Shown here: positions 1 to 11,935 of the stretch, one piece after another
How the letters are laid out: the number at the start of each line of letters is the position of its first letter
Position numbering within the stretch: the first letter of the stretch is position 1
Assembly (NCBI RefSeq): GCF_009905375.1
Contig: NC_133656.1
Span: 231,864,611-231,928,610, forward strand
DNA length: 64,000 bases
Reading direction: 5' to 3'
DNA from: Apium graveolens
Lineage: Eukaryota > Streptophyta > Magnoliopsida > Apiales > Apiaceae
Translations under genes and position numbers: made by a program
The notes under the pieces: generated by a model
The model's input: only the letters and a program-made list of their open reading frames with translations
What the model was told of the DNA's origin: nothing
The model's database searches: none

Positions 1-2150
1 CCAATTGATGCAATTTCCAGTGCTTATGTGACGCTAATAATAACAGACATCTGACAGTAGTCATCTTAATAAATGGTGAGAATGAACTTTTCTTCGTAAT
101 CTATTCCCCGTTTGATTGTAACCCTTTGCCATTAAACGTGCTTTAAAAAGTTCTATACTCTCATCTGCCTTAAGTTTTATCTTATATACCCATTTAGAAC
201 CTATAGGCCTTTTTCCAACTGGTAAAGGAACCAACTCATAGGTATGATTCTGCTGAAGTGCCACTATTTCTTTTTGTCATTGCTTCTACCCATCTATTAT
301 CCCTACTAGCTTCTTCATATGTCAATGGTTCTTTGAGTGAAACAGGGTGTGCAAGAAATGAATGATGTTGAGATGACAAGTTTTGTGAAGAGATGATATT
401 GCACCAATGATCATTGGTTGTAGAAGTTAATGTACTAGTATTACAAATAAAATCTTTTAGAAATAAAGGTGGTTGCACAACTCTAGTACTTTTTCTCAAA
501 ATAGGTTTGTTTTTAGAAGTTGCAGATTCATCACTGTGTGAAGACTGGGGGTTATCAGCAGAATGTGGAGAATGATTAGAATCAAAATCTTGAGAATTTT
601 CTTCATAGTCATGATCACTAAATTGAAAAACATCTGGTATAGATATAAAATCAAACTCTGTGAAAGAAGTTACTATTGAAAGGAAAACTGAAATTTGGAT
701 GAGTGATTTGTAGATAATTTCAGATGATATGGAAAGTGTTGCTCATGAAATATGACATCTCTAGAGATATAAATAATAAGAGTATTAGTATTTAGTATCT
801 TATAACCTTTCTTCCCAAGTGGGTACCCTAAGAACACATGTAGGACAGCTCTATCATCAAATTTGCTTCTGTTAACTTGAGAAGTGGAAACAAAGCACAA
901 ACACCCAATACTCTCATGTAAGATAAGTCTGGTGGCTCCTTAAAAAAAATTTATAAGGACTGGAGTTGGAAAAAATTGATAGAGGTATTCAGTTGATAAT
1001 ATGTACTACGCATAATACACATTCACCCCAGTACTGAATTAGAAGCTTGGAATGAAAAAATAATGCTCTTGAAACCTCCAGAATATGCCTTTGTTTTCTT
1101 TCTACAATCGCATTCTTTTGGGGTGTATCAACACAACTAGTTTGAAGCTGAATGCCTTTAGATTTATAAAACTGTAGCATTTCCCCTTTATTGAGCTCAG
1201 GGGCATTATCAGTTCTAACTACATGAATAGATAGTTTGAACTGACTTTCTATGTAAAGAGCAAAATTGCACAATACTGAAAAAATTTCAGATTTATGTTG
1301 TAACAGGAATACCCAAGTCATTCTGCTGAAATCATCAACTATTATAAAAAAAATACTTGTAATTGTTATGAGTTGGTTCTTTATAGGGGCCCCATACATC
1401 CAAATGCAGCATAGAACAAGTTGTATCAGTTTTTATTGAGCTATGAAGAAAAGAGGCTCTAAATTGCTTGGCTTTAGGGCAGACTTGACAGATGGTATGT
1501 AACATACAGGGTTTATCAAATACATTTTAAATATGATGAAGCATAGAAATAGGTATATGCCCAATTCTGAGATGCCAAAGCTTGATCTTGTTCTGATTTT
1601 CTTCAACAAGTCCTTTATAAGTATTAATGGATTTTGTTGCTAAGTAGTAGAGCCCATTCTTGAAGTTACCAAGATGCATTTGTGTCATTGAAGGACTCTG
1701 AAGAAAATAGTGGTCATCAGTAAAAGTAACTGAGCACTTAAGGTCTTGACAAAGCTTTGGTATGGATATCAAATTGTATCTGAAATCAGGTACATATAAT
1801 ACATCCTTAAGTATTATATTGTCACTAATTTGGATATCTTCTATATGTGATACTAATACCTTCTTCTCATCTGGAAGAGTTATACAAGTTTTCATATTTT
1901 GAATTGGAGAAAATTACATAAAGAGAGATAAATCATGACAAACATGATCGGTAGCTCCACTGTCCACAATCCAATGAGCTGATGTGAATGATGCAAGACA
2001 AATATTACCTGCTACACAAGCTGCTTTCATGGTATTTCCAATGGATAAGTCTCATGTATCCCTTCCAAGTAGCTGTAAAAGTTGTGCATACTGAGCATCT
2101 GTGAATCCTGCATTCTTGTTATCAAAAACATCAGTACTTTCATTTGTTTC
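1..2150 (-). pseudogene. Copia pol: protease, integrase, start of RT, broken
   Basis: The minus strand shows the protease site WIVDSGATDHVCHD near 1975-1930, the stretch KLWHLRIGHIP (GAG pre-integrase domain) near 1600-1560, integrase core residues around 1399-989 (HLDVWGP, VRTDNAPEL, QKNAIVERK) and, after a linker ending in SRDVIFHE, the RT start PIGSKWVYKIKLKAD at 264-61. Bases 1-60 still encode RT text (LLLLASHKHWKLHQL) in a shifted frame, so RT continues off the edge. Many stops and frameshifts are present. Confidence 0.85.
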
Positions 2151-2186
2151 AAAATTGACATTAACAGCTATTTTCCTGTTTTCTGG

Positions 2187-3127
2187 TCAATTGTCATTCT
2201 TGAAATGTGATGAATATCCATGTAACTTATAGCATCTCCGAGCAGTGTGGCCAGTCATTTTGCAGTGATCACAAAAGTAAGAACTGAATTTTCCTCTGCT
2301 TTCTCCAGACTGAGGTCTGAAACTAGAACCAGATCCACCTTGTGGTCTGAAATTGAAACTTCTTATATTTGTAGCAAAATCCATGACTTCTTCTGATGAA
2401 TGAGCAGGATGCAACAACTTCTTGTGATTTTCTTCCTGAAGCAACAATCTATAAGCATGTGATATAGCAGGCAATGGATTCATAACAAGAATGTTGCCTC
2501 TGATTCCTTCAAATTCATCATTTACTTCATAAGAAATTCAACCAATCTTTTATCTTTCTGAGATTTTATCATCTTTTATGTTATCTCACACGTGCATCCA
2601 ACACATTCATATGAAGCTATAGGGTCAACAACATCTAATTGATCCCAAATCATCTTGATTTTAGTATAGTAACTAGAGACAAGATCAGTTCCTTGTTTGA
2701 TCTCATACAGACTCTGCTATAGGGAAAATAGCAATGTACCAGATGCTTGACCATAGCATTCTTCCAAATTGATCCAAATGTCATGAGCTGTGTTGAAATA
2801 TAGAACACTCCTAGCAATACTCTGATCTAACACTCCAAGTAACCTAGAAATCATCATACTGTTACAACGTTCCCAACCCTTATAATTTGGATCTGCAATC
2901 AAAGGCTTTGTAATTGTGCCATCAACAAAACCAGTTTTATTCTTTGTTGATAAGCTAATCAACATAGAACGTTTCCAATCGCCATAGCCAGTTCCATCAA
3001 ATTTGATATTAACCAATTTCATGTCAGGATTATCAGAAGGATGAAGATAATAAGGAGAAGTATGATTTTGAGATTGATCCATAACGGGAGCTTGATTGTT
3101 TTGATTATTTTCAGTATTCTCAGCCAT
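2187..3127 (-). pseudogene. Copia gag, broken
   Basis: The gag start at 3127 begins MAENTENNQ. The first open stretch (to 2717) carries the copia gag N-terminal region, with FDGTGYGDWKRSM near residue 46 and the later HDIWINLEECYGQ. A second stretch, in another register (2483-2187), carries a CCHC zinc knuckle CDHCKMTGHTARRC followed by YKLHGY. Frameshifts between the two break the protein. Gag would have packaged the element RNA in cytoplasmic particles. Confidence 0.85.
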
Positions 3128-3440
3128 ATTAAGACTCGAAGGAAACAAGATCAACAAATTGAAAAACACTTATCGATAAAATATCATATCTCGTTAATTT
3201 GAAAAATAGTTTTAGCAAATCAACAATTAATTGAGAAAGTTTTCAAGATAATGATGATCAGTATGTATGTCAACCAGAAATCATGATGATGAGAATCAAT
3301 ATATAAATCAAAGAGAGAAACTACAAATCAAGAATTCACTAAAAACTTTTGAAGAATTGACGAAGAATCCATCAAAATCAAGAAGAATTCACCAGAGATG
3401 ATGTAACGCTAGATCGCTTTGTTGCAAGATCGTCTTCTCC

Positions 3441-3452
3441 GCTCTGATACCA
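3441..3452 (-). other. tRNA-iMet primer-binding site of left copia
   Basis: On the minus strand the sequence TGGTATCAGAGC directly follows the LTR end. This is the usual copia primer site, complementary to the 3' end of initiator methionine tRNA. Confidence 0.9.
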
Positions 3453-3627
3453 TGTTAGAATTAGCAGCATTAAAGAAGAAGATTCACCAAATCACATTTC
3501 TGATTAACAAAGTTTCACAATGAATGTAAACTGATTTATATAGATTACTCTTATTGAATCATACTCCTATATACTGATTACAATCTACTGATTACACACA
3601 AGCTTAAACTCTTATTTTTAACTAACA
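3453..3627 (-). repeat. 5' LTR of the left copia element
   Basis: The segment begins TGTTAG and ends CTAACA on the plus strand, a perfect 6-bp inverted end, and sits directly next to the primer-binding site. It holds a TATA-like CTATATAA (minus) near 3537. A longer LTR ending at the next TAACA, about 3852, is also possible; the partner LTR needed to decide is outside the window. Confidence 0.65.
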
Positions 3628-4132
3628 TTTTATCTCAGTAAGCAACATGGTTTTATAAACGATCCAGGAGAGAGAGTTTGGTTTGGTGTAGTTAGTTATA
3701 ACAAACTTTGCTGAGTTGGCACTTAGTGACATCATGTGTGTTGTCACTTGAATCCAGGTCCTGATCTGTGCTGTCACTCAAATCCTTATCATTTGAAGCC
3801 TGATCCTGATTTTGTGTTGTCACTTGAATCTTGATTCTGTATAGTAGTAACAAAAACTGAATAAATTTATTATTATAAAAAAATTATGTCCGGTTGTTTT
3901 TCTTTTTCGAATAAAATTAAATTGTTCACTGAAATAATGAATAAATATTATTTTGTTCATGATTGATCTTAATACAGTATTGTTTGAAACTCTAGTTCAA
4001 AGTTAAATTTTTACACGATTTTCAGCTCAGTGTTCTTTCTTCTTCTTTTTTGCCGAGAAAAATGAGAATTTCATTAATAATTTAAATCGTCCATCAATAC
4101 ATCAATGAATCCGGGTTATTTTCATCAACCCT
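3628..4132. other. Intergenic, no gene seen
   Basis: AT-rich DNA. Around 3730-3840 a phrase of the type GTTGTCACTTGAATC recurs three times, which may be the outer part of a longer copia LTR. No coding sequence was recognised. Confidence 0.5.
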
Positions 4133-4647
4133 TCAACTACGGTCAGCTATATAACAAGTAGCCCTAGCTAGGAAGTGTGCTACTTGGTTTGCAGACCGTT
4201 TTACAAACTTAACGAACATATTTCTAACTCTCAGTTCAAGTAACAGATTCTTGGATTCACTTATGAGTCTACCAAAATAGGACGTCAAGGTTCTTGAACT
4301 TCTGATGGCATGTACAACCACCAGACAGTCCGTCTCCAAGATTACATTTCTGTGTTGTTGTTTCTTAAAGCCTCCCTTACACCTATTGCTTCTGTGTTCT
4401 CTGCAGTCACCTTACCCAGGTTACACTGTGATTTAGCCTCTATCAACCCTCATCTATGATCCCTTACTATGAACGAATAATTGTATGAGTTGGAAGTTTC
4501 AAAGATTGTTGCGTCAGAATTAATCTTAATCTTATTTTCATTTAGTAAAGTCCAGTGCTCATTTCCATCTGCCTTAGTCATATGACCAAGAAAAGTATAT
4601 ACATTATTTTCGGAATTTTCAAATGGATTAAAACCATCATTCGGCAA
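4133..4647 (-). pseudogene. RNase H domain fragment (LINE-type RVT_3), broken
   Basis: Minus-strand translation gives the plant retroelement RNase H pattern: KINSDATIFE with the first catalytic Asp and VRDHR near 4500-4450, then VTAENTEAIGVREAL with the Glu, then ETDCLVVVHAIRSS with the third acidic residue, and VKRSANQVAHFLARA. An in-frame TGA after VRDHR and a frameshift near 4350 break it. RT and endonuclease are absent, so it is a stranded LINE-type RNase H tail or a domesticated-type relic. Confidence 0.8.
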
Positions 4648-5189
4648 TCCAAGTTGAACATTACGAAACTCTTTAGCAAAAGATTGGTATCTCTTGTCAA
4701 AAATTTTACATTCATCTTCGTCCGCGGGGTGATTTAATTCTTATTCTTTTATTTCTCTATTCTTGTGTCAAGTCATAATGTTAGTTGTATGCTCCGATAT
4801 GTATAACAGTTGTAAACGAGGAATAAGTGGAAAATGTCTTAAGACCTTCTTAGGTATTTTTTTCCTATTTTTTCCAAAACATCTTTGTAACATTTCTCTT
4901 TACAAATGTCACAAAAAACATTTTTCTCGTCGTTATTATAATCATCATACAATTATTCGCACACACGTCAATTTTTTCATAACCCACTTTCATTTTTTTA
5001 CCTTTTTCATTGCATAATAAGAAATCAGTAACATATGGCCTTGTGGCAACACTTCACCAGTATTGCCAATTAATATCTCAAATAATTTCTAACTACAACG
5101 AGTTACGTCTTTGAAATATAACAATCTCGTAATGAAAGAGAGTTTTGTGTAATTTTTATTACCGGGATAACAGAAGTTCATGACTAATT

Positions 5190-6498
5190 GGCATCAGTGT
5201 AAAATTGAGAATCATCAAAATTTGGAGATTTTTTTGGCATCATTCGTACTACTACTACCTATTGTATCATTGAAACTATAAAAAATTTGCCTGGCACTAT
5301 CTCGTAACAACCCATACATATCTACTGGTGGTTCCACAATTGGTGTTGTGTGTCGTTTACGATGACGTAGTTGTCAAGACTCCGTTATTGACTCTTTCTC
5401 ACCATGTAAAGTCCCCACGACATATGATTTAAATATTTCGAAAGCATACGGGTAAAACTTTATGATATCTAAACTTTTCTGTCGACTAGATTTACAATTC
5501 TTACAGGGACACAATATCTTATATTTTGTCAACCTGAATCTTTTTGCTAAATCTAAATGTTCTACTAGGCCATTTTTATACTCTTCCGATAATAAGTGCG
5601 ATCACTTTTCATACGGCGTGCATCCAACCACGATTTACATTTGACATATACAATATTAACAAAATATATTTCAATTTCATTTCACTTTTTTTTTGCTATT
5701 TATATACAAATAAGATGATAACTTTCATATTTTAACATAAATATTAATTTAATATATCTCATATATGCATAAATTCATCAGTAGTATTTCCTTTTGAAGT
5801 ATATATAAAATGCTAATGTATAAATTATACACACGAATCATACACAAAACTAATCCAAACTAAAATAAAAAAAATGATGAAATAGAATAAAGAACAATGA
5901 GATCAAATAACTTACGAGAAATAAATGATTGATGGAAAAACTTCTACCTTCTCTTCTTCTTTATAGTTTTCTTTTCTTCTTCTTTAATTTTTATCTTATC
6001 TTCATCATATTAACACCACACACTGCGCAAGCAAAAAGGCTGTGTATAAATCTTTTAAATCTATACCTATTTTCCTACCAATATCGGTAGGATATACTAT
6101 TTACGGATAGTAAACCCTTTCCTACCAATATTTGTAGGAAATGACACTGAATTATTAAATTTTTTTCTATTTTAAAAAAATGTATTATTTTTTTGAATAA
6201 TATGTGGACTGCTGATGTAGAGTCTGGGGTCATGTTAGTATAAAATTCTATCAAAATCTACAAATATTGACTGAATTTGTTAGGAAATGTTCTTAGGAAA
6301 AAAATCATTAATTAAAAAATGTGAGAGCTGATGAGCGGATGGTTAGACGATTTCGATATCAAATGTCGGTCAAAACCCACCAGAATTTCTATAAGAATTC
6401 CTGCCAAAACTCGCGTTGGTAGGAAATAGTTGAGCAATTGCCACCAATTTTTGACGGTAGAAATTGTTTGGTAGGAAATGACCATCTTTCTTGTAGTG
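5190..6498 (-). mobile_element. CACTA (En/Spm) remnant with one terminus
   Basis: The right end at 6487-6498 reads CACTACAAGAAA on the minus strand, the classic CACTA terminus. Inside, 6050-6480 holds repeated phrases around TTTCCTACCAA and its complement, typical of subterminal repeats. The broken transposase-associated domain at 5218-5640 lies on the same strand. No matching left terminus was found, so the left limit is only the end of recognisable coding sequence. Confidence 0.65.
5218..5640 (-). pseudogene. CACTA (En/Spm) transposase-associated N-terminal domain, broken
   Basis: Minus-strand text runs KSWLDARRM, then after a frameshift EEYKNGLVEHLDLAKR, then the metal-binding motif CPCKNCK followed by a short linker, and later PPVDMYGLLRDSARQIF. 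This is the order of the Transpos_assoc domain that opens the TNP2-type transposase genes of CACTA elements. At least one frameshift and one stop (near 5375) are present, and the transposase core is missing. Confidence 0.7.
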
Positions 6499-6569
6499 AT
6501 ATGTAGAATCTCTTTAAATATTAATTATTAGTATTTAAAACTCATGATTTTTACACTGAACATTGGATA

Positions 6570-7440
6570 ATTAAGGATGGATCATGTTCCCTAGATAGGA
6601 CATAGCAAAAAATCGAATTAAAATTGATATCGAAAAAAATTGGATAAAACTGAGACGAATAAAATTGATTCGAAAGTGGAATCGAAAAATAAAAAACTAA
6701 ACCGATTTAAATGGCTTAGTTCCAATTATATGTTACAACTGAACCAATTACTAATATTATTAATAAAATATTGTATTTTACATATATAATTTATATATGA
6801 ATATGTTATTTATGAATTTTGTAATGCAAATATCTTAGTCTCTTAATCTAGCAATTTTTACTAGCAGGTTATGGAGAGGAATAAAATTTACTAAAGTTAC
6901 TTAAACCTGCTATAATTTTATTAATAAAATACTAAATTTACGACGGTTTTGGGTTTCGTCGTAAATAATTACGACGTTTTACTTTTATTCGTCGTAAGTT
7001 GGGCGCGCAATTTTTTCCGTCGTAAGTTCGCCGTCGTAAGTGGCCTATTTTGTTGTAATGTTAGTAGGATATGTTGTGGTTGTAGTTTAGCGGGATAAGA
7101 AGACTATATCTGATAACTTAGCAATTTATTAGTTTAGCATGTAAATAACACTATTTATTTTTATTTTTAAAAATTAAAATAGGGGAATTACCATTGAAGT
7201 AAAATATACCACATTTCAGTTATTATATTATAGTATAGATTTTAATATTTATTGATTTTGTAATCGAAATCGGATCAATTATAATCCAAACGGGGCTTTT
7301 TAACCCGAATCTGAACTGTCAGTTGCCGTTTTCAATTTTAGAAATCGAAAATATATGGTTGAAGTTCCGATTTTATCCGGAAATCGAGCCGAACCGGCCA
7401 TGCTCTTCCTTATCCCTAGCAACCGGTTGTTAGTTAAGTC
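6570..7440. mobile_element. Probable hAT-like non-autonomous remnant with an inserted CACTA-like end
   Basis: Both flanks are built of phrases such as AAAATCGAA, CCGATTT and GAACCGGCC, the text of many plant hAT derivatives. Ends CTAGATAGGACATAGC (near 6592) and, inverted, CTAGGGATAAGGAAGAGC (near 7424) resemble each other. Between them, 6939-7060 carries CGTCGTAA repeats ending in CATTACAACA on the minus strand, like a mutated CACTA end. No target duplication was found. Confidence 0.4.
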
Positions 7441-7468
7441 TTATCTTATACACTGTTCCAAGGACATC

Positions 7469-7494
7469 ATATATATATATATATATATATATAT
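7469..7494. repeat. (AT)n microsatellite
   Basis: An uninterrupted run of about 13 AT units. Confidence 0.9.
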
Positions 7495-7499
7495 TAAGG

Positions 7500-8820
7500 G
7501 CCCGGATTGAATTTTTTTATTTTTACATTTCATAATATTTTTTGGCTGAAAGGTAGGACTCCTTTTCGCGGAAGGGAAAATTCCGATTCGCGAAAAATTA
7601 TATATTTTCAAAAGATTAAAGAAAAATCAATATGAACCCCTAAAATATAGATCCGGAAACGACCGGGAAACTCAACTGTATGTTATATAAACTGTGTTAT
7701 ATAAATTTTCAGGGAGCAGGACATTTTAAGGATAAGTAGCAAAGTCGGAGTAATATATAATATCAACAAATGGGGGATATTTATAAATACTTCTTCTGTC
7801 ATCTTGATTTTCTTTTCCATCTCGGACAGCTAAGGCATTAAAAAATAGCAAAACCAGGATACAGTTACAACTTACAACTTACATGTACATATTAGATGGG
7901 CTCCTCTTGAAGAATTTTTGTTTTTTTAATTACAATGCCTCAGCCTAATTGCCTATATGGGCTGCTTGGATAGTTGGATATGACACTGCCCTATTTAATA
8001 CTATCAGATAGCAGAAGTAGTACAATGTTAGCGATTCTCGACGGATTCTACAAAGCCATTATTGACGAATTTACGTCCAGAAATACTACAAAGAAACAAG
8101 GTTCTTCTAATTACCTACTGTCAAAACACAAGTTATGTGTAGGGCGCCTTCCATGTGGCACTGCCATGTAGATTAAGTCAGACGTCAATCAACGTGAATT
8201 GCAACCTGAAAAAGCAAAAATCAAACAGGTTATTAACTATCAATACATTCTTATAATAAAATAAGTATAAGAATTCATAGATCTTAAACAACGTCTAATA
8301 TAAACAGCTCCGGAAGTAAGTATAACAATTGCTTCTTATGATTGTAGAGAAAGCTACAATTAACAGCACAAACGATATGTTTGAAGAGATTGTTTTTGTT
8401 GATTAGTTCCCCTCCATGGCTCCGTTCATTATCAAATGTAATCTTCGTAATAAGTCATGTTACTGATTACACACAAAGTAGATGTCTGAACTGAAAAGTT
8501 TCTGCAATATAAAATTACTTCGTGGCTTCTAAAATTCCAATTACACACACCATAGCGACAATGAAATTAACATGTTATATTTCAAATTCATGTGTTATGT
8601 GTCGTGCGCAAGCTATAGGCCACAAACACATTCGTACAGTAGACTTTGACTACAATTGATCGAGATGTGCGTTAATCTTCTAAATTGAAACACTCAAGCA
8701 ATTATATATCATTAGTGTAGCAAATATGTGGGGTTAGGGTTCCATCAATGTTTTTCCAATTCTCACTCTCGTCAATTTCTCTAGACCTAGCTAGTGCCAT
8801 CTGTCCTAACTATACAGTAA
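7500..8820. other. Intergenic, upstream of first PAR1-like gene
   Basis: No convincing gene or named repeat was seen. A 65-codon open stretch at 7974-8171 has no recognisable family and no coding look. The last few hundred bases belong to the upstream region of the gene at 8944. Confidence 0.5.
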
Positions 8821-8880
8821 TTTAGCATAGTATTTATAAGGAGCTTCTCTAGAGATGAATATTCACACAAACACAAGCCA
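8790..8880 (+). promoter_or_regulatory. Core promoter of first PAR1-like gene
   Basis: TATTTATAAG at 8831-8840 is a TATA box about 105 bp before the ATG. The surrounding block (CTAGACCTAG, ACTATACAGT, GGAGCTTCTCT, AGATGAAT) is nearly the same as at 11805-11885 before the second copy. The shared block includes the expected transcription start and first part of the 5' leader. Confidence 0.75.
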
Positions 8881-8943
8881 ATTAACAAAGCTTAATTGTA
8901 GCCACTTAGCTTCCCAAACCTAGCACAAGTACATATCTTATCA

Positions 8944-10074
8944 ATGGCTTCTTTTCATCCTGCCTTCAAGAGTTTAGCGCTTTTCGCTCTCGCATTTGCT
9001 TTCTGCATCCAAGGAACCTTAGGTACATAATCTTACTTACTATATGTTGAGTTCTTCCACTAGCCTGAGCGGTGATATTATGTTGACTAACAAGTCACTC
9101 TAAAACTTAACATGCTAGAGGAAAGTCCGAGTAGGATTATATATAATCTAACAATGCTAAGTGCTAATATGCCACACGCACGCACATTTTTTCTGTTTTA
9201 TGATGAATAAGTACATTTTTTTGTTATTGTAGGAAGCATTGCATGTGAGGATCTGAACAAAGAGTCATGTGCATACGCGATATCTTCAAGCGGGAAGCGG
9301 TGTGTGCTGGAGCAACGTGTTCGGAGAAGTGGTGAGGAAGCATTTACTTGCGGTACCTCGGAGATTGAGGCTGATAAGCTAAAGGATTGGATTGAAAGCG
9401 ATAAATGTATTCGTTCCTGTGGTTTGGAGAGGAATGTTCTTGGAATCTCATCCGACTCTCTCCTCGAGCCACACTTCGCCAGAAAGCTTTGCTCTACCCG
9501 ATGCTACAACCACTGCCCTAACATCATCGACCTTTACTTCAATCTTGCTGCTGGTGAAGGTACTTTAATAATTATGTAACTTAATAGGCACACAATACCA
9601 ACTATCTGATTTTTGTAAAAAATTCAGTTGGTTAAAATATTTTAGAAACCTCGCCTAACATCTAAAAATTGGTGAAAATTGCAATTAATCCCGAATGTTT
9701 CAGAATTATGGTTATGCTTGACCAAACACTAGTAGTATCGATTTTTTAAAATAAAAAGAGCATTCTTTTTTTTTAATAACCAGGTGTCCGGGATAAAACG
9801 AGCATTTACCTAATTTATGATACACAAAATTTCATAAACTTGAACTTGTACAGGACTATTTCTTCCAAAATTGTGTGCATCTCGAGGAAAAAGAACAAGG
9901 CGTGGAATGACCGAGATGATCAAAAGCTCGGGAAATGTAGCAGCCGGACCAGTGAGCGCTGGTAAGTTCATGATGGCAGAGGGACCTGAAGCTGCCGAAT
10001 TCATGGATGAGGAAGCAGAAGGACCAGAAGCTGACAACATGTATATGGAGGAAGCAGAGGCTCCAGCATTTTGA
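8944..10074 (+). CDS. PAR1-like secreted protein, copy 1
   Basis: Three exons, 8944-9022, 9233-9559 and 9854-10074, with GT-AG introns in matching phase, give 208 residues. Exon 1 encodes a hydrophobic signal peptide of about 27 residues. The mature part starts near GSIACEDLNKESCAY and has ten cysteines, with SSGKRCVLE, EAFTCGTSEIEA, CIRSCGLERN and CSTRCYNHCPNIIDLYF, the pattern of the plant PAR1 (photoassimilate-responsive) family of small extracellular proteins. The exact role of the family is unknown. The C-terminus is an acidic Glu/Pro/Ala-rich tail with the phrase AEGPEA repeated. A second copy lies 1.9 kb downstream in the same direction, so this is a tandem duplication. Family call is firm; expression is not visible from sequence. 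Confidence 0.88.
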
Positions 10075-10679
10075 TAAAATCATGGGGTGAAAATACAAAA
10101 AAGTGTTCTAATAATAAGGAATTTTTTGGAATTCCAGTTATTGGCTCTACTTCTTTAGGTTGTTGTGTGCTCATGTTCAATTAAATCTGCATTTCTAAGT
10201 TGGTTACATATATGTATCTTTAATAAGAAAAGAAATTATAGATGTTGAATGTATATCAGCTTAAACAAAACTGAGTGAATTTATTATTGTGAAATATGTG
10301 TTGGTCTATCTACTTTTTTTTCCTTTGATGATGTCTTGCTATTTTCCCTTTTACATTTCTTAAAAAATGAAGCCTAAACTATCACTATAAACTGGAAAAA
10401 CTCTGGTCCGGAGTTAAACTTTTACAGAGTTTTCATCCTACTATTCTTTTAATTATTTGATGCATTTGGTAAGATTAATGGTGGTTAATTATTATTTTTA
10501 GTGAAGATGTGATTCGGAATAAATTAATACAATAACTCTTAGTATCGTATATTTGATTATATGTGACTGTCCCTTCTATCGAATGCCTCTAACATGCTTC
10601 ATTTTAGGATTATTTTTTTTGAAAATATAATTTTACGATCTTATAATAAGTAATTTAGGACATTTTTATTTGTGAGACT
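10075..10679 (+). other. 3' region of PAR1-like copy 1 and AT-rich spacer
   Basis: The 3' flank (AAGGAATTTTTTGGAATTCC, then TTCTTTAGGTTG) has a clear relative after the second copy (AAGGAATTTAGAATTCC). The rest is AT-rich DNA with no gene seen. Confidence 0.5.
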
Positions 10680-10987
10680 ATGCCCCGTTTGTTATTGCTG
10701 TTGCAGACCGTCACAGCAGTTTTTTGCTGAGAAAAGCTGTTGTCCGAAAAAACGATTTTGGTTTAAAAACTGTTATTAGCAAAAGTATGTCATAAAAGTT
10801 TTTTCCGCTTTTACAAGAAGTAGCTATTAGTTTCACCATCAAACCTTATCAAAAATATTATTTTCATATATAATATCTCAAAATATGTATAAATTAAAAA
10901 AAATTACCAAATACTCATCTAATTTTCCTCGCACCACGTTTTCTCACAACACAACACAGTTTTCAACAGCACTCCTAAACGGAGCCT
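10680..10987. mobile_element. MITE, family shared with 13555-13940
   Basis: The ends GCCCCGTTTGTTATTGCTG and, inverted, GGCTCCGTTTAGGAGTGCTG form terminal inverted repeats. The internal phrase TTTCACCATCAAAC followed by TTATCAAAA recurs in the copy at 13775. The superfamily cannot be fixed because the target duplication is short and unclear (CTAT on both sides). Confidence 0.6.
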
Positions 10988-11427
10988 ATTTCCGCTTGCA
11001 AAGAGTTCATTAATATCTATAATAATGAAGGTCAATCAAAATTTGACAACTAAGTTTCTAATACGTATATTTGAGCACACACAAGAAAAATGGTAAATGT
11101 AATGACCAAAATAAACATAATAATGTAAAACTACTAAAACCATACCAAAGTTTAACACGTACTGATTTTCAGTGACATTTTTGTGTTGTTGATTAGTTGT
11201 GGTACCGAATTGTGTTAAATCACTGCAAAGATTATGTTGGCCTAAGGAATCAGAAAACAAAAACGGGTGCCATAAGTACTACAAGCCTACAGGCTGCAAG
11301 AGTCGACAGGCGCCCCGTAAACTGTTAAAAACGCTTGCTTCTGTTCAAGTAAAAATATGTACAGTGTTAAATTTCATAAATAACGATACATATGTATTAG
11401 AGGGGCCTTACAGGGATGCATGATAGG
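10988..11427. other. Spacer between the PAR1-like genes, no gene seen
   Basis: AT-rich DNA with short open stretches that match no family I know. Confidence 0.5.
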
Positions 11428-11612
11428 AAACGAATAAAGCAGTACGTCAAACAGAGAAGAAAACAAGATTGTAATCTGAGTAGGAGCCATCAGCCATGGA
11501 GGTCGGCACTTTCCAACACACTCAGCTTCTGACGCGTGTACAGCTTCATCTAAATCCAAACTTTCCAGATTACAGTTTATACCTTCCATTTACTAAATCC
11601 ATCAATCACATT
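11428..11612 (+). promoter_or_regulatory. Segment related to the AAE3 promoter
   Basis: This stretch shares ordered blocks with 23255-23460, upstream of the oxalate-CoA ligase gene: GCAGTACGTCAA, GTCGGCAC, ACACTCAGC, TGACRCGTGTACA (ACGCGTGT here, ACACGTGT there) and CTTTCCAG. The shared core holds an ABRE/G-box-like site. It has no ligase coding sequence behind it and lies about 330 bp before the second PAR1-like ATG. Confidence 0.6.
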
Positions 11613-11804
11613 TCCATCTTCACAAATGTGCACCCACACAACACTATTCTCTGAAATTATTTTTCAATTATTTCGTCATAATAATGCCAATAGAAATTTT
11701 TACACTCATTGGTTTATTATTTATCAATAGTGTACTTACACATGTTTGTAGGGTTTGAGATAGGCTGTTTTATTGCATTAATTAATCTTGTCCATTTATC
11801 TAGA

Positions 11805-11885
11805 CCTAGATAGTGCCGCGTACCTGGCTATACAGTGCTTTAACATAGTATATATAAGGAGCTTCTCTGGAGATGAATGTTCACA
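11805..11885 (+). promoter_or_regulatory. Core promoter of second PAR1-like gene
   Basis: TATATATAAGG at 11849-11859 is a TATA box about 80 bp before the ATG. The flanking block matches the promoter of copy 1 base for base over much of its length, including GGAGCTTCTCT and AGATGAAT. Confidence 0.75.
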
Positions 11886-11935
11886 ACCATCTCTAGCTAC
11901 ACAAAAAGAAGCCTACACGCTTCTATATTTTAGCA

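Larger units (their letters stand above)
1..3627 (-). mobile_element. Ty1/copia LTR retrotransposon, 5' part, degraded
   Basis: Read on the minus strand this element has an LTR (3453-3627), a primer-binding site, a leader, gag, protease, integrase and the start of reverse transcriptase, which runs off the left edge. The order PR-IN-RT is the Ty1/copia order. Several stops and frameshifts show it is dead. Only one LTR lies in the window, so no target duplication can be checked. Confidence 0.9.

Noticed and set aside
7974..8171. 65-codon plus-strand open frame
   Set aside because: No family, no promoter or conserved start context, ordinary length for chance in AT-rich DNA.
11374..11589. 71-codon minus-strand frame starting MEGINCNLES
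   Set aside because: It overlaps the AAE3-promoter-like block; the related block at 23255 is not open in a like way, so similarity is at DNA level only.
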